DNA of 64,000 bases, from the NCBI RefSeq assembly GCF_020102855.1, contig NZ_JADHZD010000002.1, positions 124,001 to 188,000 on the forward strand. Direction: 5' to 3'. The DNA is from Nocardioides lacusdianchii (GTDB lineage: Bacteria; Actinomycetota; Actinomycetes; Propionibacteriales; Nocardioidaceae). The translations under genes and the position numbers were made by a program. Positions 51,399 to 61,191 of this stretch are shown here, one piece after another (positions within the stretch are counted from its first letter, which is position 1; the number at the start of each line of letters is the position of its first letter). Under the pieces are notes generated by a model that had not been told where the DNA came from, did not search any database, and saw nothing but the letters and a program-made list of their open reading frames with translations.

Positions 51399-54119
51399 TC
51401 AGTCGGGGAGCGTGTCCCCCGGCATCGTGCTCAGGCGGCGCACGAACCAGTCCGAGCGCGCGTCCTGCACCTGCTCGACGCGCACCGACGCACCGAGCAC
51501 GCTGGCACCCTCGGCACCGGCGAGGACGAGCGGCAGGTGGAGGGCGCGCACCTGCGGCAGGTCGTGCTGGAGCTGGGCGACCTGGCGCACCAGGCGCTCG
51601 ATCTCGGCGACGTCGACGATCTCGCTGCCGCGGTAGCCGAAGAGCAGCGGCGAGGCCTTGATCTCGCGCACCATGTCCTGGGCGTCGTGGTCGGCCAGCG
51701 GCGGGATCCGGTAGGACCGGTCCGCGAGGAGCTCGGTCAGCGGGCCCCCGATGCCGAAGGACAGCACCGGGCCGAAGAGCGGGTCCTCGATGGTCGAGAT
51801 GGTGACCGGCACCCCGGGGGGTGCGTTGCGCTGCACGACGAAGCCGGCGCGCTCGGGATCGGTGATCACCTCGTTGAGCGAGGTCCAGGCGTGGGCCATC
51901 TCGTCGGGGGTGTCGATGTTGCGCCACACGTGCGCGAGGTCCGGGCGGTCACGCAGGTGGTCAGCGGTCGCCTTCAGCACCACGTCCCAGTCCAGCGCCT
52001 CCCCCGCCGCCACGGCCTCGTCGACCGACTCGACGGCATAGGTGTCCCACAGGTCGATCCCGTAGGCACCGAGCAGCCGGCGCTGCTCGACGAAGTCGAG
52101 GTCGCGGCCCTCCGGGTGCCGCATCAGCACCTCGTTGACGAGGTGCCGGGCGTCGTCGCGGTCGTTGGACGGCAGGTCGCCGACCGTCGACTGCGGCACC
52201 CGCAGCCACACGGCGTACTCGACCACGTGGGCGAGCGCGCGCACCGCGGCCTCCACGGCCGGGTACGACGGCACCGACCCGCGGCCGGCGCTCGACCCCG
52301 CGACGTCGGGCACGCGCAGCAGCTCGGGCACGCCCTCGGTGCCGAGGAAGGTCGACACGATCGGCTTGTCGGACTGCTCGCCGACGGCGGCCAGGACGTT
52401 GGCGACCTCCTCGCGCGCACCGGTCACGTTGAGCGGCGGGATGAAGATGGCCGCGACGGCGTCGACCTCCGGGTCGTCGATCGCGGCGTCGAGCGCGTCC
52501 TCGAAGTCCTCGGCCGTCGCGTCGGCGCCGAGCGCTTCCTGGCGGTTGACCACCAGCCCGACGGAATTGGCCGCGTCGGCGGCGAGCAGGCCGAGCGCGT
52601 CGGAGTTGCCGACGATCGCCACCCGGCGACCGCGCGGCAGCGGCTGGTGGGCCAGCAGCTGGGCGACGTCGAACATCTCCTCCAACGACTCGACCTGGAT
52701 GATCCCGGCCTGCCTGAACATCGCGTCGACGGCCTGGGCGGGCGCGCCGATCTTGCGGACCGCGTGGCCCATCGGGACGCCCTGCGAGCTGCGGCCCGAC
52801 CGCACGGCGACGATCGGCTTGCGGCGGCTGACCCGGCGGGCGATCCGGGAGAACTTGCGCGGGTTTCCGATCGACTCGAGGTAGAGCAGCACCACCTCGG
52901 TGGCGTCGTCCTCCTCCCAGTACTGCAGGAGGTCGTTGCCCGAGACGTCGGCGCGGTTGCCGGCACTGACGAAGGTCGTCAGGCCCAGGCCGCGGTTCTG
53001 CACCTTCTCCAAGATGGCCGAGCCGAGCGCACCCGACTGGCAGAAGAACCCGGCGCGGCCGCGGGGCGGCATCACCGACGACAGCGAGGCGTTGAGCGAG
53101 ACGTCCGGGTCGGTGTTGATGATGCCGAGCGCGTTCGGGCCGATCAGGCGCAGGCCGTAGGAGCGCGAGAGGCCCACCAGGCGCCGCTGGCGCATCCGGC
53201 CCTCCTCGCCGGTCTCGGCGAAGCCCGACGAGATCACCACCAGCCCGTGGACCCCCTTGGCGGCGCAGTCCAGCACCACGTCCTGCACCGCGTCGGCTGG
53301 CACCGCGACGATGGCGACGTCCACGTCATCGGGGATCTCGCCCACCGACTTCCACGCCGGCATGCCCGCGACCGAGTCGGCGCTGGGGTTGACGACGTGG
53401 ATGCGACCGGAGAAGTTGCCCAGCACGAGATGGCGCACGAGCGCGCGGCCGATCGTGTCCTGGCGGCGGCTGGCGCCGATGATCGCGACCGACTTCGGGG
53501 AGAAGAAGCGCTCGATCGAGGCGTACTCCGCGCGGTGCTCGCGCTGCTCCATCACCCCGATCGCCGTGTCGGTGGGGTCGATGCGGAAGACCAGCTCCAT
53601 CACACCGTCCTCGAAGGCGCTCTTGACCTGGTAGCCGGCGTCCTTGAACGTGTGGATCATCGCTTGGTTGTCGGGCAGCACCTCGGCGACGAACTCCTCG
53701 ACCCCGCGCTCGCGGCCCGCCTGGGCCAGGTGCTCGAGCAGCAGCTGGCCGATGCCGCGGCCCTGGTGCTTGTCCTCGACCAGGAAAGCGACCTCGGCGT
53801 AGCCGGGACGGATCGTGTCGTAGCGGCCCACCGCGATCATCTGCCCGGCCACGGTGAGGATCATGGCGACCCGGTCGCGGTGGTCGACGCGCGTGAAGCG
53901 GTCGAGGTCACGCTCGGACAGCTCGGGCATCGGCGAGAAGAAGCGGTAGTACTTCGACTGGTCGGAGACGCGGCTGTAGAACTCCACGAGCAGCTCGCGG
54001 TCCTCCGGCTGCATGGGCCGGATGTGCGCCGTCCGGCCGTCGCGCAGCAGCACGTCCGCCTCCCAGTGGCGGGGCGGGGGCGTCGTCCCCACGTCTGTTG
54101 CAGCGTCCGCTTCGGTCAC
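51399..54119 (-). CDS. GNAT acetyltransferase fused to an ADP-forming acyl-CoA ligase-like protein (Pat-like)
   Basis: 906 residues. A GNAT domain (about 20-185: VAFLVEDKHQGRGIGQLLLEHLAQAG) precedes a CoA-binding Rossmann domain (about 205-330: FFSPKSVAIIGASRRQDTIGRAL), then succinyl-CoA-ligase-like and ATP-grasp parts (to 906). The order GNAT-first is the reverse of Salmonella Pat. The segment SGRSSQGVPMGHAVRKIG falls where active ADP-forming ligases have their catalytic SHTG histidine, and a histidine is retained near that position. It could be a protein lysine acetyltransferase acting on acyl-CoA synthetases. TAGATT is six bases before the GTG. Confidence 0.85.
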   Translation of the reverse strand: MTEADAATDVGTTPPPRHWEADVLLRDGRTAHIRPMQPEDRELLVEFYSRVSDQSKYYRFFSPMPELSERDLDRFTRVDHRDRVAMILTVAGQMIAVGRYDTIRPGYAEVAFLVEDKHQGRGIGQLLLEHLAQAGRERGVEEFVAEVLPDNQAMIHTFKDAGYQVKSAFEDGVMELVFRIDPTDTAIGVMEQREHRAEYASIERFFSPKSVAIIGASRRQDTIGRALVRHLVLGNFSGRIHVVNPSADSVAGMPAWKSVGEIPDDVDVAIVAVPADAVQDVVLDCAAKGVHGLVVISSGFAETGEEGRMRQRRLVGLSRSYGLRLIGPNALGIINTDPDVSLNASLSSVMPPRGRAGFFCQSGALGSAILEKVQNRGLGLTTFVSAGNRADVSGNDLLQYWEEDDATEVVLLYLESIGNPRKFSRIARRVSRRKPIVAVRSGRSSQGVPMGHAVRKIGAPAQAVDAMFRQAGIIQVESLEEMFDVAQLLAHQPLPRGRRVAIVGNSDALGLLAADAANSVGLVVNRQEALGADATAEDFEDALDAAIDDPEVDAVAAIFIPPLNVTGAREEVANVLAAVGEQSDKPIVSTFLGTEGVPELLRVPDVAGSSAGRGSVPSYPAVEAAVRALAHVVEYAVWLRVPQSTVGDLPSNDRDDARHLVNEVLMRHPEGRDLDFVEQRRLLGAYGIDLWDTYAVESVDEAVAAGEALDWDVVLKATADHLRDRPDLAHVWRNIDTPDEMAHAWTSLNEVITDPERAGFVVQRNAPPGVPVTISTIEDPLFGPVLSFGIGGPLTELLADRSYRIPPLADHDAQDMVREIKASPLLFGYRGSEIVDVAEIERLVRQVAQLQHDLPQVRALHLPLVLAGAEGASVLGASVRVEQVQDARSDWFVRRLSTMPGDTLPD

Positions 54120-54125
54120 GACAGC

Positions 54126-54131
54126 AATCTA
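54126..54131 (-). promoter_or_regulatory. -10 hexamer of the GNAT/CoA-ligase gene (leaderless layout)
   Basis: TAGATT on the minus strand, six bases before the GTG at 54119. Confidence 0.5.
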
Positions 54132-54227
54132 TCGGGCACCGGACGAACTCGCTGGCCGAGTGGTCGAGCCATCCCCTTCGGCGAGCCCCGGACCGATCCC
54201 CGCCGGTGACCGGGGAGAATGGCGCCC

Positions 54228-56732
54228 ATGGCACGACGTACGAAGCAGGAGCCCCTCCCGGACGACTTCGAGGAGCACATCCTCGACACCGACATCCGCG
54301 ACGAGATGCAGACGTCGTTCCTGGAGTACGCCTACTCCGTCATCTACTCCCGGGCCCTGCCCGACGCGCGCGACGGCCTCAAGCCGGTGCAGCGCCGCAT
54401 CCTCTACACGATGGACGACATGTCGCTGCGCCCCGACCGCGGCCACGTGAAGAGCGCCCGCGTCGTCGGCGAGGTCATGGGCCGACTGCACCCCCACGGC
54501 GACGGCGCGATCTACGACGCCCTGGTGCGGATGGCGCAGCCGTGGTCGATGCGGCTGCCGACCGTCGACGGTCACGGCAACTTCGGCTCGCCCGACGACT
54601 CCCCCGCCGCCATGCGCTACACCGAGTGCCGGATGGCGCCCGCCGCGGTCGCGATGACGGCCTCGATCGACGAGGACACCGTCGACTTCAAGCCCAACTA
54701 CGACTCGCGCGAGACCGAGCCGGTCGTGCTCCCCGCCGCGATCCCGCACCTGCTGGTCAACGGCGCAGCGGGCATCGCCGTGGGCATGGCGACCAACATC
54801 GCCCCCCACAACCTGGTCGAGGTGGTGCAGGCGCTCAAGCACCTCATCACCCACCCCAAGGCCCAGCTCGACGACCTGATGCGCTTCATCCCGGGCCCCG
54901 ACCTGCCCACCGGCGGCAAGATCGTCGGGCTCGACGGGATCCGCGACGCCTACGAGTCGGGCCGTGGCACCTTCAAGATGCGCGCCACCGCACGGATCGA
55001 GTCGGTGACCGCGCGCCGCAAGGGCATCGTGGTCACCGAGCTGCCCTACGGCGTCGGCACCGAGCGCGTGATGGAGCAGATCAAGAAGCTCGTCCTGGCC
55101 AAGAAGCTGCAGGGCATCGCCGACATCAAGGACCTCAGCGACCGCGAGCACGGCCTGCGCCTGGTCATCGAGGTCAAGAACGGCTTCGTCCCCGAGGCGA
55201 TCCTCGAGCAGCTCTACCGCCAGACCGCACTCGAGGACTCCTTCGGCATCAACGCCGTGGCACTCGTCGACGGCCAGCCCCGCACGCTCGGCCTGAAGGA
55301 GATGCTCGAGGTCTTCCTCGGCCACCGCTTCGAGGTCGTACGCCGCCGCTCGGCGTTCCGCCGCAAGAAGGCCGCCGACCGGCTCCACCTCGTCGACGGC
55401 CTGCTCATCGCCATCCTCGACATCGACGAGGTCATCCAGGTCATCCGCGGCTCGGACAACGCGGCCGCGGCCAAGGAGCGTCTCATCGAGATCTTCGAGC
55501 TCTCCGACGTCCAGGCCGACTACATCCTCGACATGCCGCTGCGCCGCCTGACGAAGTTCAGCAAGCTGGAGCTGGAGAAGGAGAAGACCGAGCTCGAGCG
55601 CACGATCGAGTACCTCGACGCGATCCTCGCCGACGAGAAGCTGCTGCGGAAGGTCGTCTCCGACGAGCTCACCGACGTCGCCAAGGAGCACGGCACACCG
55701 CGACGCACGGTCCTGCTGGCCTCGGCCGGCAACACCGTCACCGCCACCACGCCGGTCGAGGTGGCCGACGACCCGTGCTTCGCGCTGCTGTCGTCCAGCG
55801 GCCTGCTCGCCCGTACGACGTCCGGCGCCGCGCCCGGCCAGGGCGAGGGCCGTGCCAGCCACGACGTCGTGACCAGCGCCGTACGCACCACCGCCCGCGG
55901 CGAGGTCGGGGTGCTCACCAACCGCGGCCGGTTGCTGCGGGTGGGCGTGCTCGACATGCCCGAGCTGCCCGACTCGGCCAACGACCCGAACCTCCAGGGC
56001 GGCTACCCGCTCAGCGAGCTGCTCCCCCTCGGCAGTGGCGAGCGCGCCCTCGCGCTCACCTCGCTGGCCACCGAAGGGCCGGGGCTCGCCCTCGGCACCC
56101 GCGACGGCATCGTCAAGCGGGTCAACCCCGAGGTGCTCAACCGCGACGAGTGGGAGGTGATCGGGCTCAAGGAGGACGACGAGGTCATCGGCGCCGTGGA
56201 GCTCGTCACCGGCGAGGAGGAGCTGTGCTTCATCTCTTCCGACGCCCAGCTGCTCCACTTCTCTGCGGCCGGCGTGCGCCCGCAGGGCCGCGCGGGTGGC
56301 GGCATGGCCGGGATCAAGCTCGGCCCGGGCCAGCACGTCGCCTTCTTCGGCGCGTTCGACCCCACCGACGCCGTGGTCGTCACCGCGTCCGGCTCCTCGA
56401 CCGCGCTGCCCGGCACCGAGGCCGGCGCCGTCAAGGTCACCCCGTTCACCGAGTACCCCGGCAAGGGCCGCGCCACCGGGGGCGTACGCAGCCACCGCTT
56501 CCTCAAGGGCGAGGACACGCTCGTCACCGCCTGGGCCGGGCCGGGCCCGGCCCGCGCTGCCGCGTCCAGCGGCGCACCGGTCGACCTGCCCGAGGCCAAC
56601 GGTCGCCGCGACGGGTCCGGCGTGCCCGCCCCCCAGCCGATCGCCGCGGTCGCCTCACCGGTGGCCCTTCAGGTCGCCTCCCAGGTCGCCGTGCAGGTCG
56701 GCGAGTCCCCGACCACCGCTGTGGAAGGCTGA
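54228..56732 (+). CDS. Type IIA topoisomerase subunit A (ParC/GyrA-like)
   Basis: 834 residues. The breakage-reunion part has [24 protein letters not shown], the quinolone-site region [17 protein letters not shown], and the DNA-linking Tyr131 in AAMRYTECR. The C-terminal domain has six-blade pinwheel repeats but no GyrA box (QRRGGKG), favouring a topoisomerase IV-like role in decatenation. The last 60 residues are a non-conserved low-complexity tail ([19 protein letters not shown]). ATG 54228 has GGGGAG ten bases upstream; ATG 54219 abuts that site. No B subunit is adjacent. Confidence 0.9.
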   Translation: MARRTKQEPLPDDFEEHILDTDIRDEMQTSFLEYAYSVIYSRALPDARDGLKPVQRRILYTMDDMSLRPDRGHVKSARVVGEVMGRLHPHGDGAIYDALVRMAQPWSMRLPTVDGHGNFGSPDDSPAAMRYTECRMAPAAVAMTASIDEDTVDFKPNYDSRETEPVVLPAAIPHLLVNGAAGIAVGMATNIAPHNLVEVVQALKHLITHPKAQLDDLMRFIPGPDLPTGGKIVGLDGIRDAYESGRGTFKMRATARIESVTARRKGIVVTELPYGVGTERVMEQIKKLVLAKKLQGIADIKDLSDREHGLRLVIEVKNGFVPEAILEQLYRQTALEDSFGINAVALVDGQPRTLGLKEMLEVFLGHRFEVVRRRSAFRRKKAADRLHLVDGLLIAILDIDEVIQVIRGSDNAAAAKERLIEIFELSDVQADYILDMPLRRLTKFSKLELEKEKTELERTIEYLDAILADEKLLRKVVSDELTDVAKEHGTPRRTVLLASAGNTVTATTPVEVADDPCFALLSSSGLLARTTSGAAPGQGEGRASHDVVTSAVRTTARGEVGVLTNRGRLLRVGVLDMPELPDSANDPNLQGGYPLSELLPLGSGERALALTSLATEGPGLALGTRDGIVKRVNPEVLNRDEWEVIGLKEDDEVIGAVELVTGEEELCFISSDAQLLHFSAAGVRPQGRAGGGMAGIKLGPGQHVAFFGAFDPTDAVVVTASGSSTALPGTEAGAVKVTPFTEYPGKGRATGGVRSHRFLKGEDTLVTAWAGPGPARAAASSGAPVDLPEANGRRDGSGVPAPQPIAAVASPVALQVASQVAVQVGESPTTAVEG

Positions 56733-56736
56733 GCAC

Positions 56737-57465
56737 ATGTCAGCCTCCGCCCGCGCCCGTAGCACTGGACGCCTCGCCGCCACGGCCACCTCGGTGCTCC
56801 TCGCCCTGCCCCTGCTCGCTGCCTGCTCCGGTGACGAGGGTGGCGCGGAGGCCGAGGGCAAGACGCCCGAGGAGGTCCTGGCCGAGGCCTCGACGCTGCT
56901 GTCCGAGACCAGCGGGGTCGACCTCACCCTGTCCACGGACGCCCTGCCCCAGGGTGTCTCCGGCATCACCCGGGCCGTGGGCACGGTGACCGACGCCCCG
57001 GCCTTCGAGGGCTCCATCACGGTCGTCTTCGCCGGCCAGACCGTCGACGTGCCGGTCATCGCCGTCGACGACACCGTCTATGCCCAGCTGCCGTTCACGC
57101 CGGGATACGACAAGGTCAACCCCAAGGAGTACGGCGCACCCGACCCGTCCGGTCTCGTCGGCGAGGACGGCTTCGCCGGCCTCCTCGGCCTCACCGAGTC
57201 GCCCGAGGAGGGCGAGAGCGTGCGCGGCGGAGCGGACAACTCCGAGGTCCTCACCACCTACACCGGCACCGTGCCGGGCCAGGCGATGGAGGCGATCATC
57301 CCGTCGTCGTCCGGCGAGTCCTTCGACGTCGAGTGGCAGGTCACCGACGAGGGCGAGCTGCGCACCGCGACCCTCACCGGGGTCTTCTACCCCCGCGCGG
57401 AGGAGATGACCTACACCGTCGAGTTCGCCGACTACGGCATCGAGCAGGAGATCGCCGCGCCGTGA
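56737..57465 (+). CDS. LprG/LppX-family lipoprotein
   Basis: 242 residues. A signal peptide ends in the lipobox LLAAC with Cys30 as the lipidated residue. The mature part fits the LppX_LprAFG fold, a half-barrel with a lipid pocket: EVLAEASTLLSETSGVDLTLS, FEGSITVVFAGQTVDVPVIAVDDTVYAQLPFTPGYDKVNPKEYG. In mycobacteria LprG carries triacylated lipids and works with the P55 efflux pump. The next gene is a P55-like MFS pump overlapping by four bases, so the same pair is present here. Confidence 0.9.
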   Translation: MSASARARSTGRLAATATSVLLALPLLAACSGDEGGAEAEGKTPEEVLAEASTLLSETSGVDLTLSTDALPQGVSGITRAVGTVTDAPAFEGSITVVFAGQTVDVPVIAVDDTVYAQLPFTPGYDKVNPKEYGAPDPSGLVGEDGFAGLLGLTESPEEGESVRGGADNSEVLTTYTGTVPGQAMEAIIPSSSGESFDVEWQVTDEGELRTATLTGVFYPRAEEMTYTVEFADYGIEQEIAAP

Positions 57466-59225
57466 GCGTGGGAGAGCAGGCGCAGGTCTCGCGCACCTCG
57501 CGGCTGCTCCTCGCGATGGCGGCGGTCGCCGTCGCCTTCGCCGCCGCCGACACCTACGTCGTGGTGCTGGCGCTGCCGGACATGATGACCGGCGTGGGGG
57601 TGCCGATCGACCAGCTCCAGCGGGCCGCACCGATCGTCAGCGGCTTCCTGCTGGGCTACGTCGCGATGCTGCCCCTGATCGGCCGCATCGCCGACCTCCG
57701 CGGGAGGGTTCCCGTCCTGGTCATGGCGCTCGTGCTCTTCGCCCTCGGCAGCCTGATCACGACGCTGGCCTACGACATGCCCAGCATCGTCGCCGGCCGC
57801 TTCCTCCAGGGCGTCGGCGGTGGCGGGCTGGTGCCGGCGACGCTGGCCCTGGTCGCCGACCTCTATCCCGCCGAGCGCCGCGGCGTCCCGCTCGGGATCG
57901 TCTCGGCCGTCCAGGAGATCGGGTCCGTGCTGGGCCCGCTCTTCGGCGCCGCGGTCCTCGCCTTCTCCGACTGGCGCGCGATCTTCGCGATCAACCTCGC
58001 CGTCGGGCTGGTCCTCGCAGCGGCCATCCGGGCGCTGGCACCCCCCGAACGCACGTCCCGGGGACGGCGCCGCGTCGACGTGGTGGGCCTGCTCCTCCTC
58101 GTGGCGACCATGGCCGGCGGGGCAGTCGTGTTCCTGCGGCCGGCTCCCCTGATGCGCGACCTCACGTGGGGCCAGCTGTTCATCCCGTTCGCCGGCGACG
58201 GGCGCTGGCTCACGCCGATCGGTGCGGCCACGATGGTGGCGCTGGTGCTGCTCGTGGCGTGGTGCTGGTTCGCCGCGCGGCCTCTGTTCGACCTGCGCGG
58301 CTGGGTGCGGGTGCTCGTCGAGGCCGACCTCACCGGCGCCCTGCTCCTCGCCGCCGCCCTGGGCGGGGTGATCCTCGCGTTCGCCACGGCCGACCCCAAG
58401 ATCGAGGTGTTCTCCCCTCGCGGCCGGTGGTACCTCCTCGGCGCGGCGGTCGCGACCGGAGCCTTCGTCTGGCACGTACGCCGTGCCGCGAACCCGCTCG
58501 TGCCCCGCGGGGCGCTGCGGCGTACGCCGGCGTGGGGGGCGCTGCTCGTCAGCTTCTTCGTCGGCGCCGCGCTGATCGCCGCGCTCATCGACATCCCGCT
58601 CTTCGCCCGCACCACCGTCTACCCCGACGACCAGCTTCCCGCCGCGCTCGTGCTCGTCCGGTTCCTGCTGGCGCTGCCGGTGGGTGCCGTCGCGGGCGGC
58701 TACCTCATCCGCACGGTCTCCCCCGCGATCGTCACCGCGGGCGGGATGCTGATGGCGGCGACGGGCTTCGTGCTCATGACCCGCTGGGGCCTGACCACCA
58801 TCGAGGAACCGATCGCCAACGTCGCGCTCATCACCGGCGGCCTCGGCTTCGGGCTCGCGCTCGCGCCGGTCAACGCCGCGCTGCTGGCCCACACCGACGA
58901 CGACGTCCACGGCGTGGCCAGCGCCTTCGTGGTGGTGGCGCGGATGGTCGGCATGCTGGTCGGCATCTCCGCCCTGACGACCATCGGCCTGCGCCGCTAC
59001 TACGCAGAGCAGGGCGAGGTGCCGCCCGTGCAGGAGGTCTGCGACGGCAAGAGCCGGTGCCAGGAGTTCTCCGACCTGCTGCGCGTGGCCGGGATCGCCC
59101 AGGAGCACGCCGTCTTCTGGGGTGCGGCCGGCTGCGCGGTCGTCGCGGCGGTGCTCGCCCTCGTGGTGTTCCGGGGCGTGCGCCCCGACCGGGTCAGCAC
59201 CCGCGAAGCCCTGTCGGGCCATTGA
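57462..59225 (+). CDS. P55-like MFS efflux transporter (14 helices)
   Basis: 587 residues with about 14 membrane helices (DHA2-type). Motif A is in GRIADLRGRVPVLV, motif C-like glycines in GRFLQGVGGGGLVPATLALVADLYPAERRG. A periplasmic loop near residue 525 holds CDGKSRCQE, two cysteines that could pair. It matches M. tuberculosis Rv1410c (P55), which with LprG moves triacylglycerides or lipoglycans to the outer envelope and affects drug sensitivity. GTG start coupled to the lipoprotein gene. Confidence 0.9.
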   Translation: MSVGEQAQVSRTSRLLLAMAAVAVAFAAADTYVVVLALPDMMTGVGVPIDQLQRAAPIVSGFLLGYVAMLPLIGRIADLRGRVPVLVMALVLFALGSLITTLAYDMPSIVAGRFLQGVGGGGLVPATLALVADLYPAERRGVPLGIVSAVQEIGSVLGPLFGAAVLAFSDWRAIFAINLAVGLVLAAAIRALAPPERTSRGRRRVDVVGLLLLVATMAGGAVVFLRPAPLMRDLTWGQLFIPFAGDGRWLTPIGAATMVALVLLVAWCWFAARPLFDLRGWVRVLVEADLTGALLLAAALGGVILAFATADPKIEVFSPRGRWYLLGAAVATGAFVWHVRRAANPLVPRGALRRTPAWGALLVSFFVGAALIAALIDIPLFARTTVYPDDQLPAALVLVRFLLALPVGAVAGGYLIRTVSPAIVTAGGMLMAATGFVLMTRWGLTTIEEPIANVALITGGLGFGLALAPVNAALLAHTDDDVHGVASAFVVVARMVGMLVGISALTTIGLRRYYAEQGEVPPVQEVCDGKSRCQEFSDLLRVAGIAQEHAVFWGAAGCAVVAAVLALVVFRGVRPDRVSTREALSGH

Positions 59226-59261
59226 GCGCAGCTACCGCACCGGCCGGGCTCGCCGCCGCGT

Positions 59262-61091
59262 TCACGAGGTGTGGTGCACCTCCTGCAAGGCGTACACCGG
59301 CGTCTCGATCCCTTCGAAGCGCGCCTTGAGCTGCAGCGCGAGGTAGAGCGAGTAGTGCCGGGACTGGTGGAGGTTGCCGCCGTGCATCCAGAGGTGCTCG
59401 ACCTGCGTCGGTTTCCACATGTTGCGCTGCTCACCCTCCCACGGACCGGGGTCCTTGGTCGTGTCCGAGCCCAAGCCCCACACCTTGCCGAGGCGGTCGG
59501 CGGTCTGCTGGTCGATGAGGTCGGCCACCCAACCGTTCATCGAGCCGTAGCCGGTCGCGAGGACGACCACGTCGGCCGGCAGCTCGGTGCCGTCGGCCAG
59601 CACGACCGCGTCCTCGGTGAGGTGGTCGATCTGGCCGTTGACCAGCTTGACGTCCCCGTTGGCGACGAGGTCGGCGGCACCGACGTCGATGTAGTAGCCC
59701 GAGCCCCGCCGCAGGTACTTCATGAACAGCCCCGACCCGTCATCACCCCAGTCGTGGTCGAAGCCGGACGCCTCGAGCCGGTCGTAGAAGTCCTTGTCCT
59801 TCTCCGCCATCGCCTCGTAGGCGGGGATCTGGAAGGTGTGCAGGATCCGGTAGGGCAGCGAGGCGAAGATCAGGTCGGCCTTCTCCGTGGTGACCCCGGC
59901 CGCGACCGCGCGCTCGGAGTAGAGGTCGCCGACGCCGATCTCCATCAGGCTGTCGCTCTTCACGACGTGGGTGGAGCTGCGCTGGACCATCGTCACGTCG
60001 ACGTCGTTCTCCCACAGCGCCCCGCAGATGTCGAAGGCGGAGTTGTTGCTCCCGATGACGACCACCTTCTTGCCCCGGTAGGCGTCCGGTCCGGGGTGCG
60101 CGGACGAATGGTGCAGGTCGCCGGCGAAGACGTCCATGCCTGGCACGTCGGGGATGTTGGGCTTGCCGGACATCCCGGTGGCGAAGACGAGCTCGGTCGG
60201 GCGCAGGGTCAGCGGCCTGCCCTCCCGCTCCACCTCGACCGTCCACTGACCCGTCTCCTCGGAGTAGGACGCGCTGGTGGCCGTCGTGCTCGACCAGTAG
60301 GGCACCTCCATGATCTTCGTGTAGGACTCGAGCCAGTCGCCGATCTTGTCCTTGGGCGCGAAGACCGGCCAGTTGTCCGGGAACTTCAGGTAGGGCAGGT
60401 GGTCGTACCAGACGGGGTCGTGGAGGCACAGCGACTTGTAGCGGTTGCGCCACTGGTCGCCCGGCCGCGGGTGCTTGTCGATCACCAGGCTCGGGACGCC
60501 GAGCTGGCGCAGCCGCGCACCGAGGGCGATCCCGCCCTGGCCGCCGCCGATCACGAGGACGTACGGCTGGGTCGTGCTGCCGAGGCTCTCGGCCTCCTCC
60601 TGCCGGCGCTCGAGCCACGTCCGACGCTGCTTGTCGGCACCGTGCTCCGCGCCGCGCGGGCGGTGCTCGTTGCGAGGCTCCTCGTGGCCCTTGAGCTCGT
60701 AGAGCGTGGTGAGGAAGGTGAACGCGCGGTGCTGGCCCTCCTCCTCGACCAGGCGCACCAGGCCGCGGCCCCGGCCGACCGCGGTCTCGAAGACGAACCA
60801 CGCGGTGGTCACCCCGTCCGCCTCGTCCGCGGGCTCGTCGAGGGCGAAACCGGACGGGTCGGTGCGCTCCAGGGTGCTGGTGAGCAGGTCGCCCACCCCG
60901 TCGCGGCCCTCGACGGTCGTGAGGTTCCAGCTGAAGGAGACGAGGTCCCTCCAGTACGACTCGGTGGCGAACATCGCGGCTGCTCTCGCGGTGTCGCGCG
61001 CGGCGAGGGCCGCCTCGAATCCCTCCAGCCAGGCGTGGGCGACCTGGCTCGCGTCGTTCGTGGTGGCGGGTGGCTCCAGGGTCTGGGTCAT
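59262..61091 (-). CDS. Flavin-containing monooxygenase with an N-terminal NTF2/SnoaL-like domain
   Basis: 609 residues. Residues 15-135 resemble an NTF2/SnoaL-like cone (FEAALAARDTARAAAMFATESYWRDLVSFSWNLTTVEG). FAD binds at GGGQGG (182-187) and NADPH at GSNNSA (347-352), the layout of class B monooxygenases; VFATGMSGKPNIPDVPG lies before the second site and VVLATGYGSMNG is near the end. It oxygenates nucleophilic or carbonyl substrates, here unknown. GGAAGGAGA precedes the ATG. Divergent from a GAF regulator that probably controls it. Confidence 0.87.
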   Translation of the reverse strand: MTQTLEPPATTNDASQVAHAWLEGFEAALAARDTARAAAMFATESYWRDLVSFSWNLTTVEGRDGVGDLLTSTLERTDPSGFALDEPADEADGVTTAWFVFETAVGRGRGLVRLVEEEGQHRAFTFLTTLYELKGHEEPRNEHRPRGAEHGADKQRRTWLERRQEEAESLGSTTQPYVLVIGGGQGGIALGARLRQLGVPSLVIDKHPRPGDQWRNRYKSLCLHDPVWYDHLPYLKFPDNWPVFAPKDKIGDWLESYTKIMEVPYWSSTTATSASYSEETGQWTVEVEREGRPLTLRPTELVFATGMSGKPNIPDVPGMDVFAGDLHHSSAHPGPDAYRGKKVVVIGSNNSAFDICGALWENDVDVTMVQRSSTHVVKSDSLMEIGVGDLYSERAVAAGVTTEKADLIFASLPYRILHTFQIPAYEAMAEKDKDFYDRLEASGFDHDWGDDGSGLFMKYLRRGSGYYIDVGAADLVANGDVKLVNGQIDHLTEDAVVLADGTELPADVVVLATGYGSMNGWVADLIDQQTADRLGKVWGLGSDTTKDPGPWEGEQRNMWKPTQVEHLWMHGGNLHQSRHYSLYLALQLKARFEGIETPVYALQEVHHTS

Positions 61092-61144
61092 GGTGTCTCC
61101 TTCCGACGTGACCCACGACACACCCGGTCGTAGGATCGGCGGGA

Positions 61145-61163
61145 GGGTTGCAGGAGGTTGCAA
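61145..61163. promoter_or_regulatory. Candidate operator between the monooxygenase and its regulator
   Basis: GGTTGCA occurs twice ten bases apart, the second inside the perfect 8-bp palindrome GTTGCAAC. It lies in the 100-base divergent gap, centred between the two starts, where a regulator could act on both. Confidence 0.45.
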
Positions 61164-61191
61164 CGCCGGGGAGGCCAGGCCGGGAGGCACG

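Noticed and set aside
54140..54190. Possible third copy of the 53-bp repeat (GAGTGGTCGAGCC)
   Set aside because: Only about ten bases agree; no extended match to the other two copies.
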